Assembly: GCF_030151085.1 (NCBI RefSeq)
Contig: NZ_JASLER010000049.1
Span: forward strand, 1-64,000
DNA from: Bacteroides sp.
GTDB taxonomy: Bacteria; Bacteroidota; Bacteroidia; Bacteroidales; Bacteroidaceae
Direction: 5' to 3'
DNA: 64,000 bases
This document shows, piece after piece, positions 27,135-34,896 of the stretch. The notes under the pieces are model-generated. The model ran no database searches. It saw only the letters and a list, made by a program, of their open reading frames with translations, and had not been told where the DNA came from. Numbering within the stretch: the stretch's first letter is position 1; every line of letters starts with the position of its first letter. A program made the position numbers and the translations under genes.

Positions 27135-27659
27135 TTATAACGAGAGTACAGGTTGTACATCTACCTCTTTGCCGAATGCATCGAGACCATGAAGCTCTTT
27201 CAGCTCGATGATGAAGTTTACATAGATCTTTTTGTGATTCATCTGCTTCACTAATTTGCATGCAGCTAGCATGGTGCCTCCCGTTGCCAGCAAATCATCA
27301 TGCAGCAAAACAACATCATCTTCGTTGATGGCATCTTTGTGCATCTGTACGGTGTCTTTGCCATACTCTTTGTCATAGCTTTCTTCTATAGTTTCAGCAG
27401 GGAGCTTTCCTGGTTTACGGATAGGGATAAAACCTGCACCTAATCTGGTAGCAAGGATTGGCCCCATAATGAAACCTCTTGATTCTATTCCTACTACTTT
27501 AGTGATCCCTTTATCTTTATACATATCATATAAAATATCTGAAAGCTCTTGCAATGCTGCCGGATCTTTGAATAAGGTAGTTACGTCGTAGAATAAGATT
27601 CCAGGTATAGGAAAGTCGGGTATCTCTCGAATGCTTTTGATTAATGTTTCTCTGCTCAT
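27135..27659 (-). CDS. apt: Adenine phosphoribosyltransferase
   Basis: A 174-residue purine-salvage enzyme that makes AMP from adenine and PRPP. The PRPP loop is VVLLHDDLLATGGTMLAA near residue 120, and VVGIESRGFIMG is the usual early motif. I start it at MSRETLIKSI (27659); the preceding 23 residues overlap mnmG's tail and do not match the family. It lies between mnmG and uvrC on one strand. Confidence 0.93.
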   Translation of the reverse strand: MSRETLIKSIREIPDFPIPGILFYDVTTLFKDPAALQELSDILYDMYKDKGITKVVGIESRGFIMGPILATRLGAGFIPIRKPGKLPAETIEESYDKEYGKDTVQMHKDAINEDDVVLLHDDLLATGGTMLAACKLVKQMNHKKIYVNFIIELKELHGLDAFGKEVDVQPVLSL

Positions 27660-27715
27660 AATCAGTTTATTTAATATGTTTATTGAATTGTTTGTTTCAC
27701 GTGGAACTGCGCCGC

Positions 27716-29590
27716 TTATCGCCCGCAAAGTACCAATAACACGTTGATGTCGCTTGGCGACACTCCCGGAATTCTGCTCGCTTGGGCTATTGTTTCGGGA
27801 TCTATCTTCTCCAACTTTTGTCTGGCTTCGGTGGAAAGGGACTGAATGGAATTATAGTCGAACCTCCCTTTTATTTTGATGCTTTCCAATCGTGCCAGCT
27901 TATCGGCAATGATTCGTTCACGTCCAATGTAACCTTCATACTTAATAAGTATTTCTGCGGCTTCTATAATTTCTTCCTTTCTATCGGTGATTTTATCCAA
28001 TTCGCGTTGGAGGGCACTGACTTGTTCCGCCATATTCTCAATGGTTACTTGTGGACGGTTTATTAACTCTATCAATTTACAACCTTGACGGAGTGGAGTA
28101 GTACCAAGCTTTTCGAGTGTCGGATTGATTAATGCCGGTTTCATCGAATAGTTTCGTGCGAATTCTATGATGCTGTTCACTATTTCGCGCTTTTCTTTCA
28201 ATAGTGTGTAGCGTTCTTCCTTAACAAGTCCTAGCTTCCATGCTTTCTCGGTGAGTCGCATATCGGCATCATCCATACGGAGTAAGATGCGATATTCGGC
28301 ACGTGAGGTGAACATACGATAGGGCTCATCTACACCTTTCGTCACTAAATCGTCGATTAATACGCCGATATATGCTTCGTCACGCGCCAAGGTGAAAGGC
28401 TCTCCACCGTGACAATTGATGTGTGCGTTGATACCTGCAATGATACCTTGTCCGCCGGCTTCTTCGTAACCGGTGGTACCGTTTACTTGCCCTGCAAAGA
28501 ATAGATTCTTTATTTTCTTCGTTTCCAACGTATGTTTTAGTTGGGTGGGGTCGAAGAAATCGTACTCTATGGCATAGCCGGAGCGGTAGATTACCAAGTC
28601 CTTGAAAGCTGGTACCTTTTTCAGTGCTGCAATTTGGATGTCTAATGGTAGTGATGAAGAGAAACCATTTAAGTATAGTTCTTGTGTCGTTTCTCCTTCC
28701 GGTTCAAGGAAGAGTTGATGTTGTTCTTTGTCGGGGAAGGTTACTATTTTAGTTTCTATACTTGGGCAATAACGTGGGCCGATACTCTGAATTTGTCCGT
28801 TGAAAAGGGGAGAATCGGGGAGACCTTCGCGCAGGATTTGGTGTACTTCTTCGTTAGTGTAGCAAGTCCAGCAAGGCAATTGTTTCAGGTGGCGCACACC
28901 TGTATTCATATAAGAGAACTTATGGAAATCGCTTTCACCCTCTTGTATGTTCATGAGGTCGTAGTTCACGCTTCGCCCGTCAATGCGTACGGGTGTACCC
29001 GTTTTCATTCTATCATACGTGATGCCATGTTGGGCAATGGATTCTGTTAAATGGTAAGATGCAGGTTCTGCCATTCGTCCACCGGGGAGCATGGTGCGTC
29101 CTACGTGCATCAATCCGTTGAGGAAGGTGCCGGTAGTTAGTACTACACATTTGGCACGGAAGGTTACTCCCCAAAGGGTAACTACCCCACAGATTTCTCC
29201 GTTTTCAACGAGTATTTCCCGTACTGTATCTTGCCAGATATGTAGGTTGGGGAGGTTTTCCAGAATCTCTCGCCATGCCCAGATAAACTTATTACGGTCG
29301 CATTGTGCGCGTGGGCTCCACATGGCGGGGCCTTTCGAGCGGTTCAATATGCGGAACTGGATGGCGGTCTGGTCTGTTATTAATCCCATGTAGCCACCCA
29401 AGGCGTCTATTTCGCGTACTATCTGCCCTTTGGCAATGCCTCCGACTGCCGGATTGCAACTCATCTGCCCGATCTTATTCATATCCATGGTGATAAGACA
29501 GGTCTTTGAACCCAGGTTTGCAGCGGCAGCGGCAGCTTCACATCCGGCATGTCCGGCGCCGATTACAATAACGTCATACTTAAATTCCAT
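27716..29590 (-). CDS. mnmG: tRNA uridine-5-carboxymethylaminomethyl modification enzyme MnmG (GidA)
   Basis: A 624-residue FAD-dependent partner of MnmE that modifies the wobble uridine of certain tRNAs. The N-terminus carries the FAD motif VIVIGAGHAGCEAAAAAA. Further marks are MSCNPAVGGIAKGQ and TGTFLNGLMHVG. The C-terminal helical domain ends with the typical IPGVSPSDINVLLV. Length is typical. First gene of the mnmG-apt-uvrC group. Confidence 0.96.
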   Translation of the reverse strand: MEFKYDVIVIGAGHAGCEAAAAAANLGSKTCLITMDMNKIGQMSCNPAVGGIAKGQIVREIDALGGYMGLITDQTAIQFRILNRSKGPAMWSPRAQCDRNKFIWAWREILENLPNLHIWQDTVREILVENGEICGVVTLWGVTFRAKCVVLTTGTFLNGLMHVGRTMLPGGRMAEPASYHLTESIAQHGITYDRMKTGTPVRIDGRSVNYDLMNIQEGESDFHKFSYMNTGVRHLKQLPCWTCYTNEEVHQILREGLPDSPLFNGQIQSIGPRYCPSIETKIVTFPDKEQHQLFLEPEGETTQELYLNGFSSSLPLDIQIAALKKVPAFKDLVIYRSGYAIEYDFFDPTQLKHTLETKKIKNLFFAGQVNGTTGYEEAGGQGIIAGINAHINCHGGEPFTLARDEAYIGVLIDDLVTKGVDEPYRMFTSRAEYRILLRMDDADMRLTEKAWKLGLVKEERYTLLKEKREIVNSIIEFARNYSMKPALINPTLEKLGTTPLRQGCKLIELINRPQVTIENMAEQVSALQRELDKITDRKEEIIEAAEILIKYEGYIGRERIIADKLARLESIKIKGRFDYNSIQSLSTEARQKLEKIDPETIAQASRIPGVSPSDINVLLVLCGR

Positions 29591-29615
29591 TCGTTCAGAG
29601 TGATTTTTTATAATG

Positions 29616-29623
29616 CAAAGTTA
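29616..29623 (-). promoter_or_regulatory. Candidate -7 box for the mnmG group
   Basis: The minus strand reads TAACTTTG, an exact TAnnTTTG match 26 bases upstream of the mnmG start. No clear -33 partner. Confidence 0.5.
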
Positions 29624-29818
29624 CGAAAAAGTTGTGGTTCTTTATGCTCCGTCATCGGAATGCATTTATATTTCAACATTAATTATGCAGATAATCCCTC
29701 TGTTTTTTATTCTTTTGTAGTTTGCAAATGAGTAATTGCACTTACATTAATTTATTTCTGATGGCTCATGAAGTGCGCATAAAGCCCCCTAGATTGGTGT
29801 ACTTTTCATATTATATCC

Positions 29819-29849
29819 TTTGTTTAGTCTTTAGAAAAGAATATCTTTG
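29819..29849 (+). promoter_or_regulatory. Full Bacteroides-type promoter driving the structured leader
   Basis: TTTG (29819-29822), 19 bases, TATCTTTG (29842-29849): both elements and the spacing match the Bacteroides consensus. Transcription would begin near 29856, and the RNA would include the fold at 29926-30096 and then the small protein gene. The 29591-29818 stretch upstream holds nothing else I can name. Confidence 0.72.
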
Positions 29850-29925
29850 TTGCATCTTTCACTTGTGGGTGGAGGATGCCTTTTATCGATTTTGAGATAA
29901 CATTTTATTATTCGTATAAACTGAA

Positions 29926-30096
29926 TCTGGACAATTCTTCGTAGTGCGAGTAATAAGTGGAAGTCTCCACGTCCAAGTTGCATATAACTTTGTTATATAC
30001 GCTTTGGCGTGGGACTATTACTTATTATGTACTATGGGGGCCGTCCAGAGCCTAGTTTATGCATAATAATGTCAATAGTTCCCACGCCATTTTTTA
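29926..30096 (+). ncRNA. Structured leader or small RNA with mutually exclusive folds
   Basis: One fold is a long rod: TCTGGAC (29926-29932) with GTCCAGA (30043-30049), AATAAGT (29952-29958) with ACTTATT (30020-30026), AGTC/CCACG (29962-29971, one bulge) with CGTGGGACT (30008-30016), and an apex of CATATAAC/GTTATATA. In the other fold GGCGTGGGA plus CTATT (30006-30019) pairs with 30074-30088 (9 and 5 pairs, one bulged T) and is followed by six T (30090-30095), like an intrinsic terminator. The two folds share 30008-30016, so they cannot coexist. This resembles a transcription attenuator, or an independent small RNA with its terminator. No known riboswitch class is recognised. Confidence 0.55.
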
Positions 30097-30138
30097 TTGG
30101 CTTGTTGGGAACAAATACATAACTTAAAAACCAAAGTC

Positions 30139-30393
30139 ATGGATAAGTGCCCTACAGGTTGTTGTCGGATGAAGAGAGATTTGGACAACGCTGATGATCC
30201 TTTTGAGTTTTTAGCCAACAATCATCCTCTATCAATTGTACTGGATAAGTTGGACGACCTATCTGAACAAGAATTGAAATGTGCAGTTTGCCTGTATGGT
30301 TCAGTGCTTCTGAAACTATCCCATAAGCGTTCCTTTGGGGAGAAATTGAAGGCCCTATTTTGGAAACCCAGGAAAAAGAATAATGACTATTAG
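30139..30393 (+). CDS. Small unknown Cys-containing protein (84 residues)
   Basis: From the Met at 30139, an 84-residue protein with cysteines at the N-terminus (MDKCPTGCC) and in the middle (CAVC), and a very basic C-terminus (FWKPRKKNNDY). The middle looks helical. The CPTGCC and CAVC pairs could bind metal, which is an inference. I recognise no family. It is 43 bases past the terminator-like fold and under the promoter at 29819. A longer reading begins at 30097 but starts in the T-run region. Confidence 0.5.
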   Translation: MDKCPTGCCRMKRDLDNADDPFEFLANNHPLSIVLDKLDDLSEQELKCAVCLYGSVLLKLSHKRSFGEKLKALFWKPRKKNNDY

Positions 30394-30576
30394 CCAGACG
30401 AATGTAATAAGCGCAAAGCGCCATACCCTATCTTATATTTTACTTATGATACGAATCCAGAGTTGAATAAGGTTTTTGCTTGATTCATTTCTGACGGGTT
30501 ATGAATTAATTCTGAAAGGAACACAAATTACGCAAATTACACAGATATTGTCTTTCTGCATATCTCACTGTACACA

Positions 30577-30784
30577 GCGCAGCCTAAGCCTGAAGGGCTT
30601 TTATCTTACAGCCCAGGGCATCGCCCTGGGTATATATAATAGGTTGTTAACGTTGCGCCCTGAAAGGGCAAAATTCTCTATAACAGGTCTTATGCCCTTT
30701 CAGGGCGCAGAGTGTGGGGACATTCAGAGACCCAGGGCGATGCCCTGGGCTGTAAGATAAAAGCCCTTCAGGCTTAGGCTGCGC
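30577..30784. repeat. 208-base nested palindrome (REP/MITE-like)
   Basis: Perfect 55-base arms at 30577-30631 and 30730-30784 enclose a second perfect palindrome with 17-base arms (30654-30670 and 30693-30709) that carries GCCCTTTCAGGGC. Each outer arm itself contains a small GCCCTGGG/CCCAGGGC hairpin. No coding region is inside. It looks like a REP-type or MITE-like element, known in several bacterial groups, that could be moved by a REP-associated transposase; no transposase is in the window. Confidence 0.88.
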
Positions 30785-30984
30785 TAAATTGTCATTTACT
30801 TTATGTATTTTCCTTTTAGCTTTTTTCCCCTTTAGCTTCTTTTTGACGGTTATAGGATAAAATAGGAATTCATATTATTTCTATATTATTTGAGAAAACC
30901 ATGTGATAATGTTTAAATTTAATCAAGTTTTCCCTCTTATGAGTAATCCCTTGTCAGAGTACCTCCTGAGCAGAGTGTTTTCTT

Positions 30985-31059
30985 GACACCGAGAAAGGTG
31001 GGGTTCGGCACCGAGGAACCCCTTGCTCGACACCGAGGAACATGCCCTTTCTCGGTGTC
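30985..31059. repeat. Array of 22-base directional repeats with inverted end (array C)
   Basis: Units begin at 30985, 31007 and 31029, each opening with GACACCGAG (one G variant) and followed by 13 variable bases; an inverted CTCGGTGTC closes the array at 31051. Outer arms of 14 bases, 30985-30998 and 31046-31059, are perfectly complementary. The spacers of units 1 and 2 also hold complementary GGGGTTC and GAACCCC. Confidence 0.85.
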
Positions 31060-31154
31060 GGAAAAAACAAAGATAAGCATGGCTGTTTAGAATGTAACGT
31101 ATTCATACTGTTTTCAATTTTTCCCTCATTGTAATGAAGGTGGTAGTTTATCAT

Positions 31155-31192
31155 TTAGTTTATAACTAGTCGGTTAGTTCATAACTAGTCGT
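31155..31192. repeat. Two tandem 19-base repeats between arrays C and D
   Basis: Units 31155-31173 and 31174-31192 share ATAACTAGTCG and differ at two positions. The core palindrome ACTAGT is also in array D. This may be a decayed or different-period relative. Confidence 0.5.
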
Positions 31193-31219
31193 TTTAAGTT
31201 AATCAATTCCATCCTGTTT

Positions 31220-31329
31220 GTTAGACACTGGTGTTTCTTTTGTCAGATACTAGTGCTTGTCACGATACACGCCAGTGTTTGACACGATATACACCAGTGT
31301 CTGACAAGCTGAACACTAGTGTTTGACAA
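31220..31329. repeat. Array of five 22-base dyad-symmetric repeats (array D)
   Basis: Five units begin at 31220, 31242, 31264, 31286 and 31308. Most hold a central palindrome close to ACACTAGTGT (C/T and A/G variants that partly keep the symmetry), flanked by GACA and TGTC-type ends. It is the longest array in the window. It lies 383 bases before the first SusC start. Confidence 0.9.
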
Positions 31330-31649
31330 CTGAATAAGAATAGACGGTAAAATTGTGGATAATTTATTGATAATAAATGATATAGCTTATGTGATTTGCT
31401 TTTTCATACATCTACTCGTCTAAATATTATCTTTTGGAACTATACGTTTCCTTAGAAAATACATGCAAAGCATTGAAAGTAGCAAAAGAAACAATAGCTA
31501 TGCCTTTGAAACCAGAGAATAGCTATACATTAAGAATAAAAAGAAAAATGAAAGAGAATATTGAGTAGCTTATTTCTCTTCTTTGGCTTATTTTTTAATC
31601 AAAATGTAACTTTTTACTTAATATTGCTTTTCTTTTTGAAAAACTTCCC
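31330..31649. other. A/T-rich intergenic stretch without recognisable content
   Basis: This stretch between array D and the SusC promoter is A/T-rich. I see no open frame of note, no hairpin with a T-tail and no further 22-base repeat. It may hold the binding site of a regulator. Confidence 0.5.
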
Positions 31650-31657
31650 TACTTTTG
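31650..31657 (+). promoter_or_regulatory. Candidate -7 box for SusC/D pair 1
   Basis: TACTTTTG matches TAnnTTTG exactly, 55 bases before the SusC start. A TTG-containing -33 candidate (31623-31626) is at 23 bases, longer than usual. Weak -33 elements are common at HTCS-activated promoters. Confidence 0.55.
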
Positions 31658-31712
31658 TAGTGATTGAATATTAAAAACTGTTTTGATTGATTAATTTTAA
31701 GATGAAGAAGGT

Positions 31713-34700
31713 ATGAGAAAAAAGTTCTTATTATTATTCGTCATCTGTCTGTTTATTGGGGCGGACATGGCGATGGCTCAAACAGCAAAAGTCTCGGGAA
31801 TAGTATTTGCTGAGGACAACAATGAGCCCATTATTGGAGCATCGGTATTGGTAAAAGGTACAACGCTGGGGGCGGTTACCGATATCGAAGGAAAATTCAC
31901 TATCTTGAATGTGCCAAGCACGGCGAACACATTGGTGATCTCTTTTGTAGGTATGCGTAAGCAAGAAATTCCTATCAAGCCGGATGTGAAGGTTGTATTG
32001 AAATCGGACTCTGAATTGCTGGACGAAGTGATGGTAGTAGCCTACGGTACTGCTAAGAAAAGCAGTTACGCCGGTTCTGCCTCTTTGGTGAAAGCGGATG
32101 CTTTGAAGGACATTCCTACTACCAGCTTTGAGAATGCATTGAATGGAAAGGTTGCCGGACTTCAGCTGACGAATAATTCCGGTCAGGCAGGTTCAGCACC
32201 CGCTATCCGTATTCGGGGTATCGGCTCGATGAATGCAGGTAACGAACCGCTGTATGTGGTAGATGGCGTACCGGTTTCTTCGGGAAATACCGGACAAATG
32301 AGCGGTGAACTTTATTCTACCAATAATATTATGAATACGTTGAATCCGGAGGATATTGAATCTATCTCGGTTCTGAAGGATGCGGCTGCATCTTCACTTT
32401 ACGGTTCGCGTGCAGCAAATGGTGTTATCTTGATTACTACTAAGAAGGGGCAGATTGGAAAGCCGGTAGTCACTTTGAAAGCTGAAGTAGGTTTTACTCC
32501 CTGCTGGGCAACGGACAATTACGAAGCAGCCGGTGTGCAGGAAAACGTGAATATGCTCTATAGCGTATTCCACGATTACCGTACGGCGGGTAAGGGAGAA
32601 ACGGATTCGGAAGCCAGTGCGTATGCTTTGGGGCAATTGAATGATCGTTTCAATCAACACGGTTATCAGTTTACGACCAACGGTACAGGAGCCTATGAAA
32701 ACGTGAATATTCTTGAATATGACAACTCCGGTCGCGGGGGCAAATATTACGACTGGGATAAAGCATATTTCCGTACGGCAGTTTATCAAACCTACGATAT
32801 GTCTGTGAGCGGTGCCACACAGAATACCAATTACTATACTTCTTTGTCGTATACCAAAGACGAGGGGCGTTTGAAGAAAAACAGTTTCGACCGCGTTTCA
32901 GGTCGCCTGAATTTGACTCAAAAGGTAGGGAAATTTCTGGAACTTACTACCAATGCAAACCTTGCCCGTACAAAGAAAAGTGGCTATAACGATACTCGCA
33001 ATACGGGTAGCAACTACTTTATGCAAACTCGCAATCTTTTATGGGGACTCTACTGGCCAACTGATTACAAGACCGGTAATCCCTGGACCGAACGTTATGG
33101 TAGCTATGCTTATAACGGCGTCTACTACGACAACGAATGGGAAAATGCTTCTACCAGCCTCAAAATCATGGCTGCCGAAACATTGACTTTGCATTTGATG
33201 CCGGGACTGGACGTACGTTCTATCTACTCTTATGATAATACAGCTGTAAAAGATAATATATATTACAGTGCCAATCACTTTAATGGTTCGGCCGATAATG
33301 GAAATGTAAGTGAGTTTCGTACTACTTACGAAAAGATGGTTTCTTCTACAACTGCCAACTACACAGGTGCCTTTGATAAGCACACCGTAGGCGCCATGCT
33401 GGGTTTTGAAGCCGAAAAGAATAAGACCGACTATGTGCGTGCTAGCGGAAGTAACCTTGCAACGAGTATGATTCATTCCGTATCTACCGCTGGTACACAG
33501 ACCTCTGCCGGTTACTCTTGGGGTAATTCAATGGTATCGGTACTCTCCAAACTCGATTATAATTATGATGAACGTTATTTCGTTTCGGGTTCCTATCGTC
33601 GTGATGGATCTTCTCGCCTCAGTAAAGAGGAACGTTGGGGTAATTTCTGGTCAGTGGCAGGAGCATGGAATATCATGAAAGAAGGATTTATGAATGACAT
33701 CTCTTTCTTGAGTAATCTGCGTATACGTGCTTCATACGGTGTTAACGGTACGTTGCCTTCGGATAATTACGGTTATATGAGTTTGATAAGCTATACCAAC
33801 AAATATATGGGTAATCCCGGCGGAACCATTACAACGGTAGCCAATAGCAAGTTGACCTGGGAGACTAGCTACAATACTAACATCGGTATCGACTTCGGCT
33901 TTTGGGGGCAACGTCTGCGTGGTACGGTGGAGTATTTCAACCGTAATTCAAAGAACCTATTGCAAGATGTGCCTATTTCAACCGTAACCGGGTTCTCATC
34001 TACTTTGCAGAATGTAGGATGTATCAATAATCATGGTTTGGAAATAGAGTTGAACGGTGATATCATTGATCGTGACGGTTGGCTGTGGAGTGCCGGTGTT
34101 AATGCGACTTTCCTTCGTTCGGAAGTGAAAGAACTGTATGGAGGAGCCGATATTATCTGGTACGATCCTACAAGTAGCGATAGCCGTGCGCAATATGTAT
34201 ATCGTGAAGGACAATCCACGCTCGCCTTTTATGGTTATGAATGGGCAGGAGTGGATAAATCCAACGGTAAAAACGTCTATTATGTAAATGATCCGAAAGA
34301 TGCTAAAGCCGGAGATTTTGAATATAACGGACGGGGAGCTACTTACGATTATGACAATGCCAATTTCTCAGTCATCGGCAATGCCATACCTAAAGTTTAC
34401 GGTGGAATCAATACTTCCGTATCTTTTAAAGGGATCGCTCTCTCCTTAGGTTTTACTTATAAAATAGGCGGTGACCTGTACGATGGCGCTTATATGGATG
34501 TGGCTGACGATGGTTACTATTGGGAGCGCATACGTGCCAAGAGCTACTATGAAAACCTTTGGACTCCGGAGCATACCAGTGGTTCGCAACCTCGTATTGA
34601 AGGACTTGATTTGACTGATCCCCAGCAATATAGCAGCCGTCACCTGTGTGATGCCAGTTACTTGCGTTTGAAGAGTCTTACTTTGGCTTACACATTACCT

Positions 34701-34877
34701 AAAGCATTGACGCGTAAGGCTTTCGTTGAGAACGCCCGTTTCTTCTTCAATGCCGGCAATCTTTGGACGATAGCCAAATATAAAGAGGCTGACCCGGAAG
34801 TGAGTGAATATGGTACACGTGGTTGGGAAACGCCTATCGGTAAGACGTTTGTACTGGGTGTTGAATTGAAATTCTAA
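31713..34877 (+). CDS. SusC-like TonB-dependent outer membrane receptor, pair 1
   Basis: A 1054-residue outer-membrane transporter for oligosaccharides. Signal peptide (to about AMAQ, residue 23), then a carboxypeptidase-regulatory domain (VSGIVFAEDNNEPIIGASVLVKGTT, residues 28-105), a TonB-box-like stretch (ELLDEVMVVAYGTAKKSS), the plug (about 115-230, with the typical ISVLKDAAASSLYGSRAANGVI), and a long barrel. Its lid partner is the SusD gene 19 bases downstream. Which glycan it takes up is unknown; the nearby HTCS and GH2 give only a general hint. The start codon overlaps a four-codon reading frame. Confidence 0.95.
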   Translation: MRKKFLLLFVICLFIGADMAMAQTAKVSGIVFAEDNNEPIIGASVLVKGTTLGAVTDIEGKFTILNVPSTANTLVISFVGMRKQEIPIKPDVKVVLKSDSELLDEVMVVAYGTAKKSSYAGSASLVKADALKDIPTTSFENALNGKVAGLQLTNNSGQAGSAPAIRIRGIGSMNAGNEPLYVVDGVPVSSGNTGQMSGELYSTNNIMNTLNPEDIESISVLKDAAASSLYGSRAANGVILITTKKGQIGKPVVTLKAEVGFTPCWATDNYEAAGVQENVNMLYSVFHDYRTAGKGETDSEASAYALGQLNDRFNQHGYQFTTNGTGAYENVNILEYDNSGRGGKYYDWDKAYFRTAVYQTYDMSVSGATQNTNYYTSLSYTKDEGRLKKNSFDRVSGRLNLTQKVGKFLELTTNANLARTKKSGYNDTRNTGSNYFMQTRNLLWGLYWPTDYKTGNPWTERYGSYAYNGVYYDNEWENASTSLKIMAAETLTLHLMPGLDVRSIYSYDNTAVKDNIYYSANHFNGSADNGNVSEFRTTYEKMVSSTTANYTGAFDKHTVGAMLGFEAEKNKTDYVRASGSNLATSMIHSVSTAGTQTSAGYSWGNSMVSVLSKLDYNYDERYFVSGSYRRDGSSRLSKEERWGNFWSVAGAWNIMKEGFMNDISFLSNLRIRASYGVNGTLPSDNYGYMSLISYTNKYMGNPGGTITTVANSKLTWETSYNTNIGIDFGFWGQRLRGTVEYFNRNSKNLLQDVPISTVTGFSSTLQNVGCINNHGLEIELNGDIIDRDGWLWSAGVNATFLRSEVKELYGGADIIWYDPTSSDSRAQYVYREGQSTLAFYGYEWAGVDKSNGKNVYYVNDPKDAKAGDFEYNGRGATYDYDNANFSVIGNAIPKVYGGINTSVSFKGIALSLGFTYKIGGDLYDGAYMDVADDGYYWERIRAKSYYENLWTPEHTSGSQPRIEGLDLTDPQQYSSRHLCDASYLRLKSLTLAYTLPKALTRKAFVENARFFFNAGNLWTIAKYKEADPEVSEYGTRGWETPIGKTFVLGVELKF

Positions 34878-34896
34878 TGAATAGGAGAGAAACAGA

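Noticed and set aside
29926..30049. 6S RNA
   Set aside because: The closing stem and rod fold are suggestive, but I cannot match the conserved 6S bubble or length by eye, so I list it as an unclassified structured RNA.
30577..30784. Insertion sequence
   Set aside because: There is no open reading frame inside the palindrome and no transposase in the window.
30954..31154. Small coding gene on the minus strand through array C
   Set aside because: It is only an open frame across repeats; composition follows the repeat units and no conserved protein features are visible.
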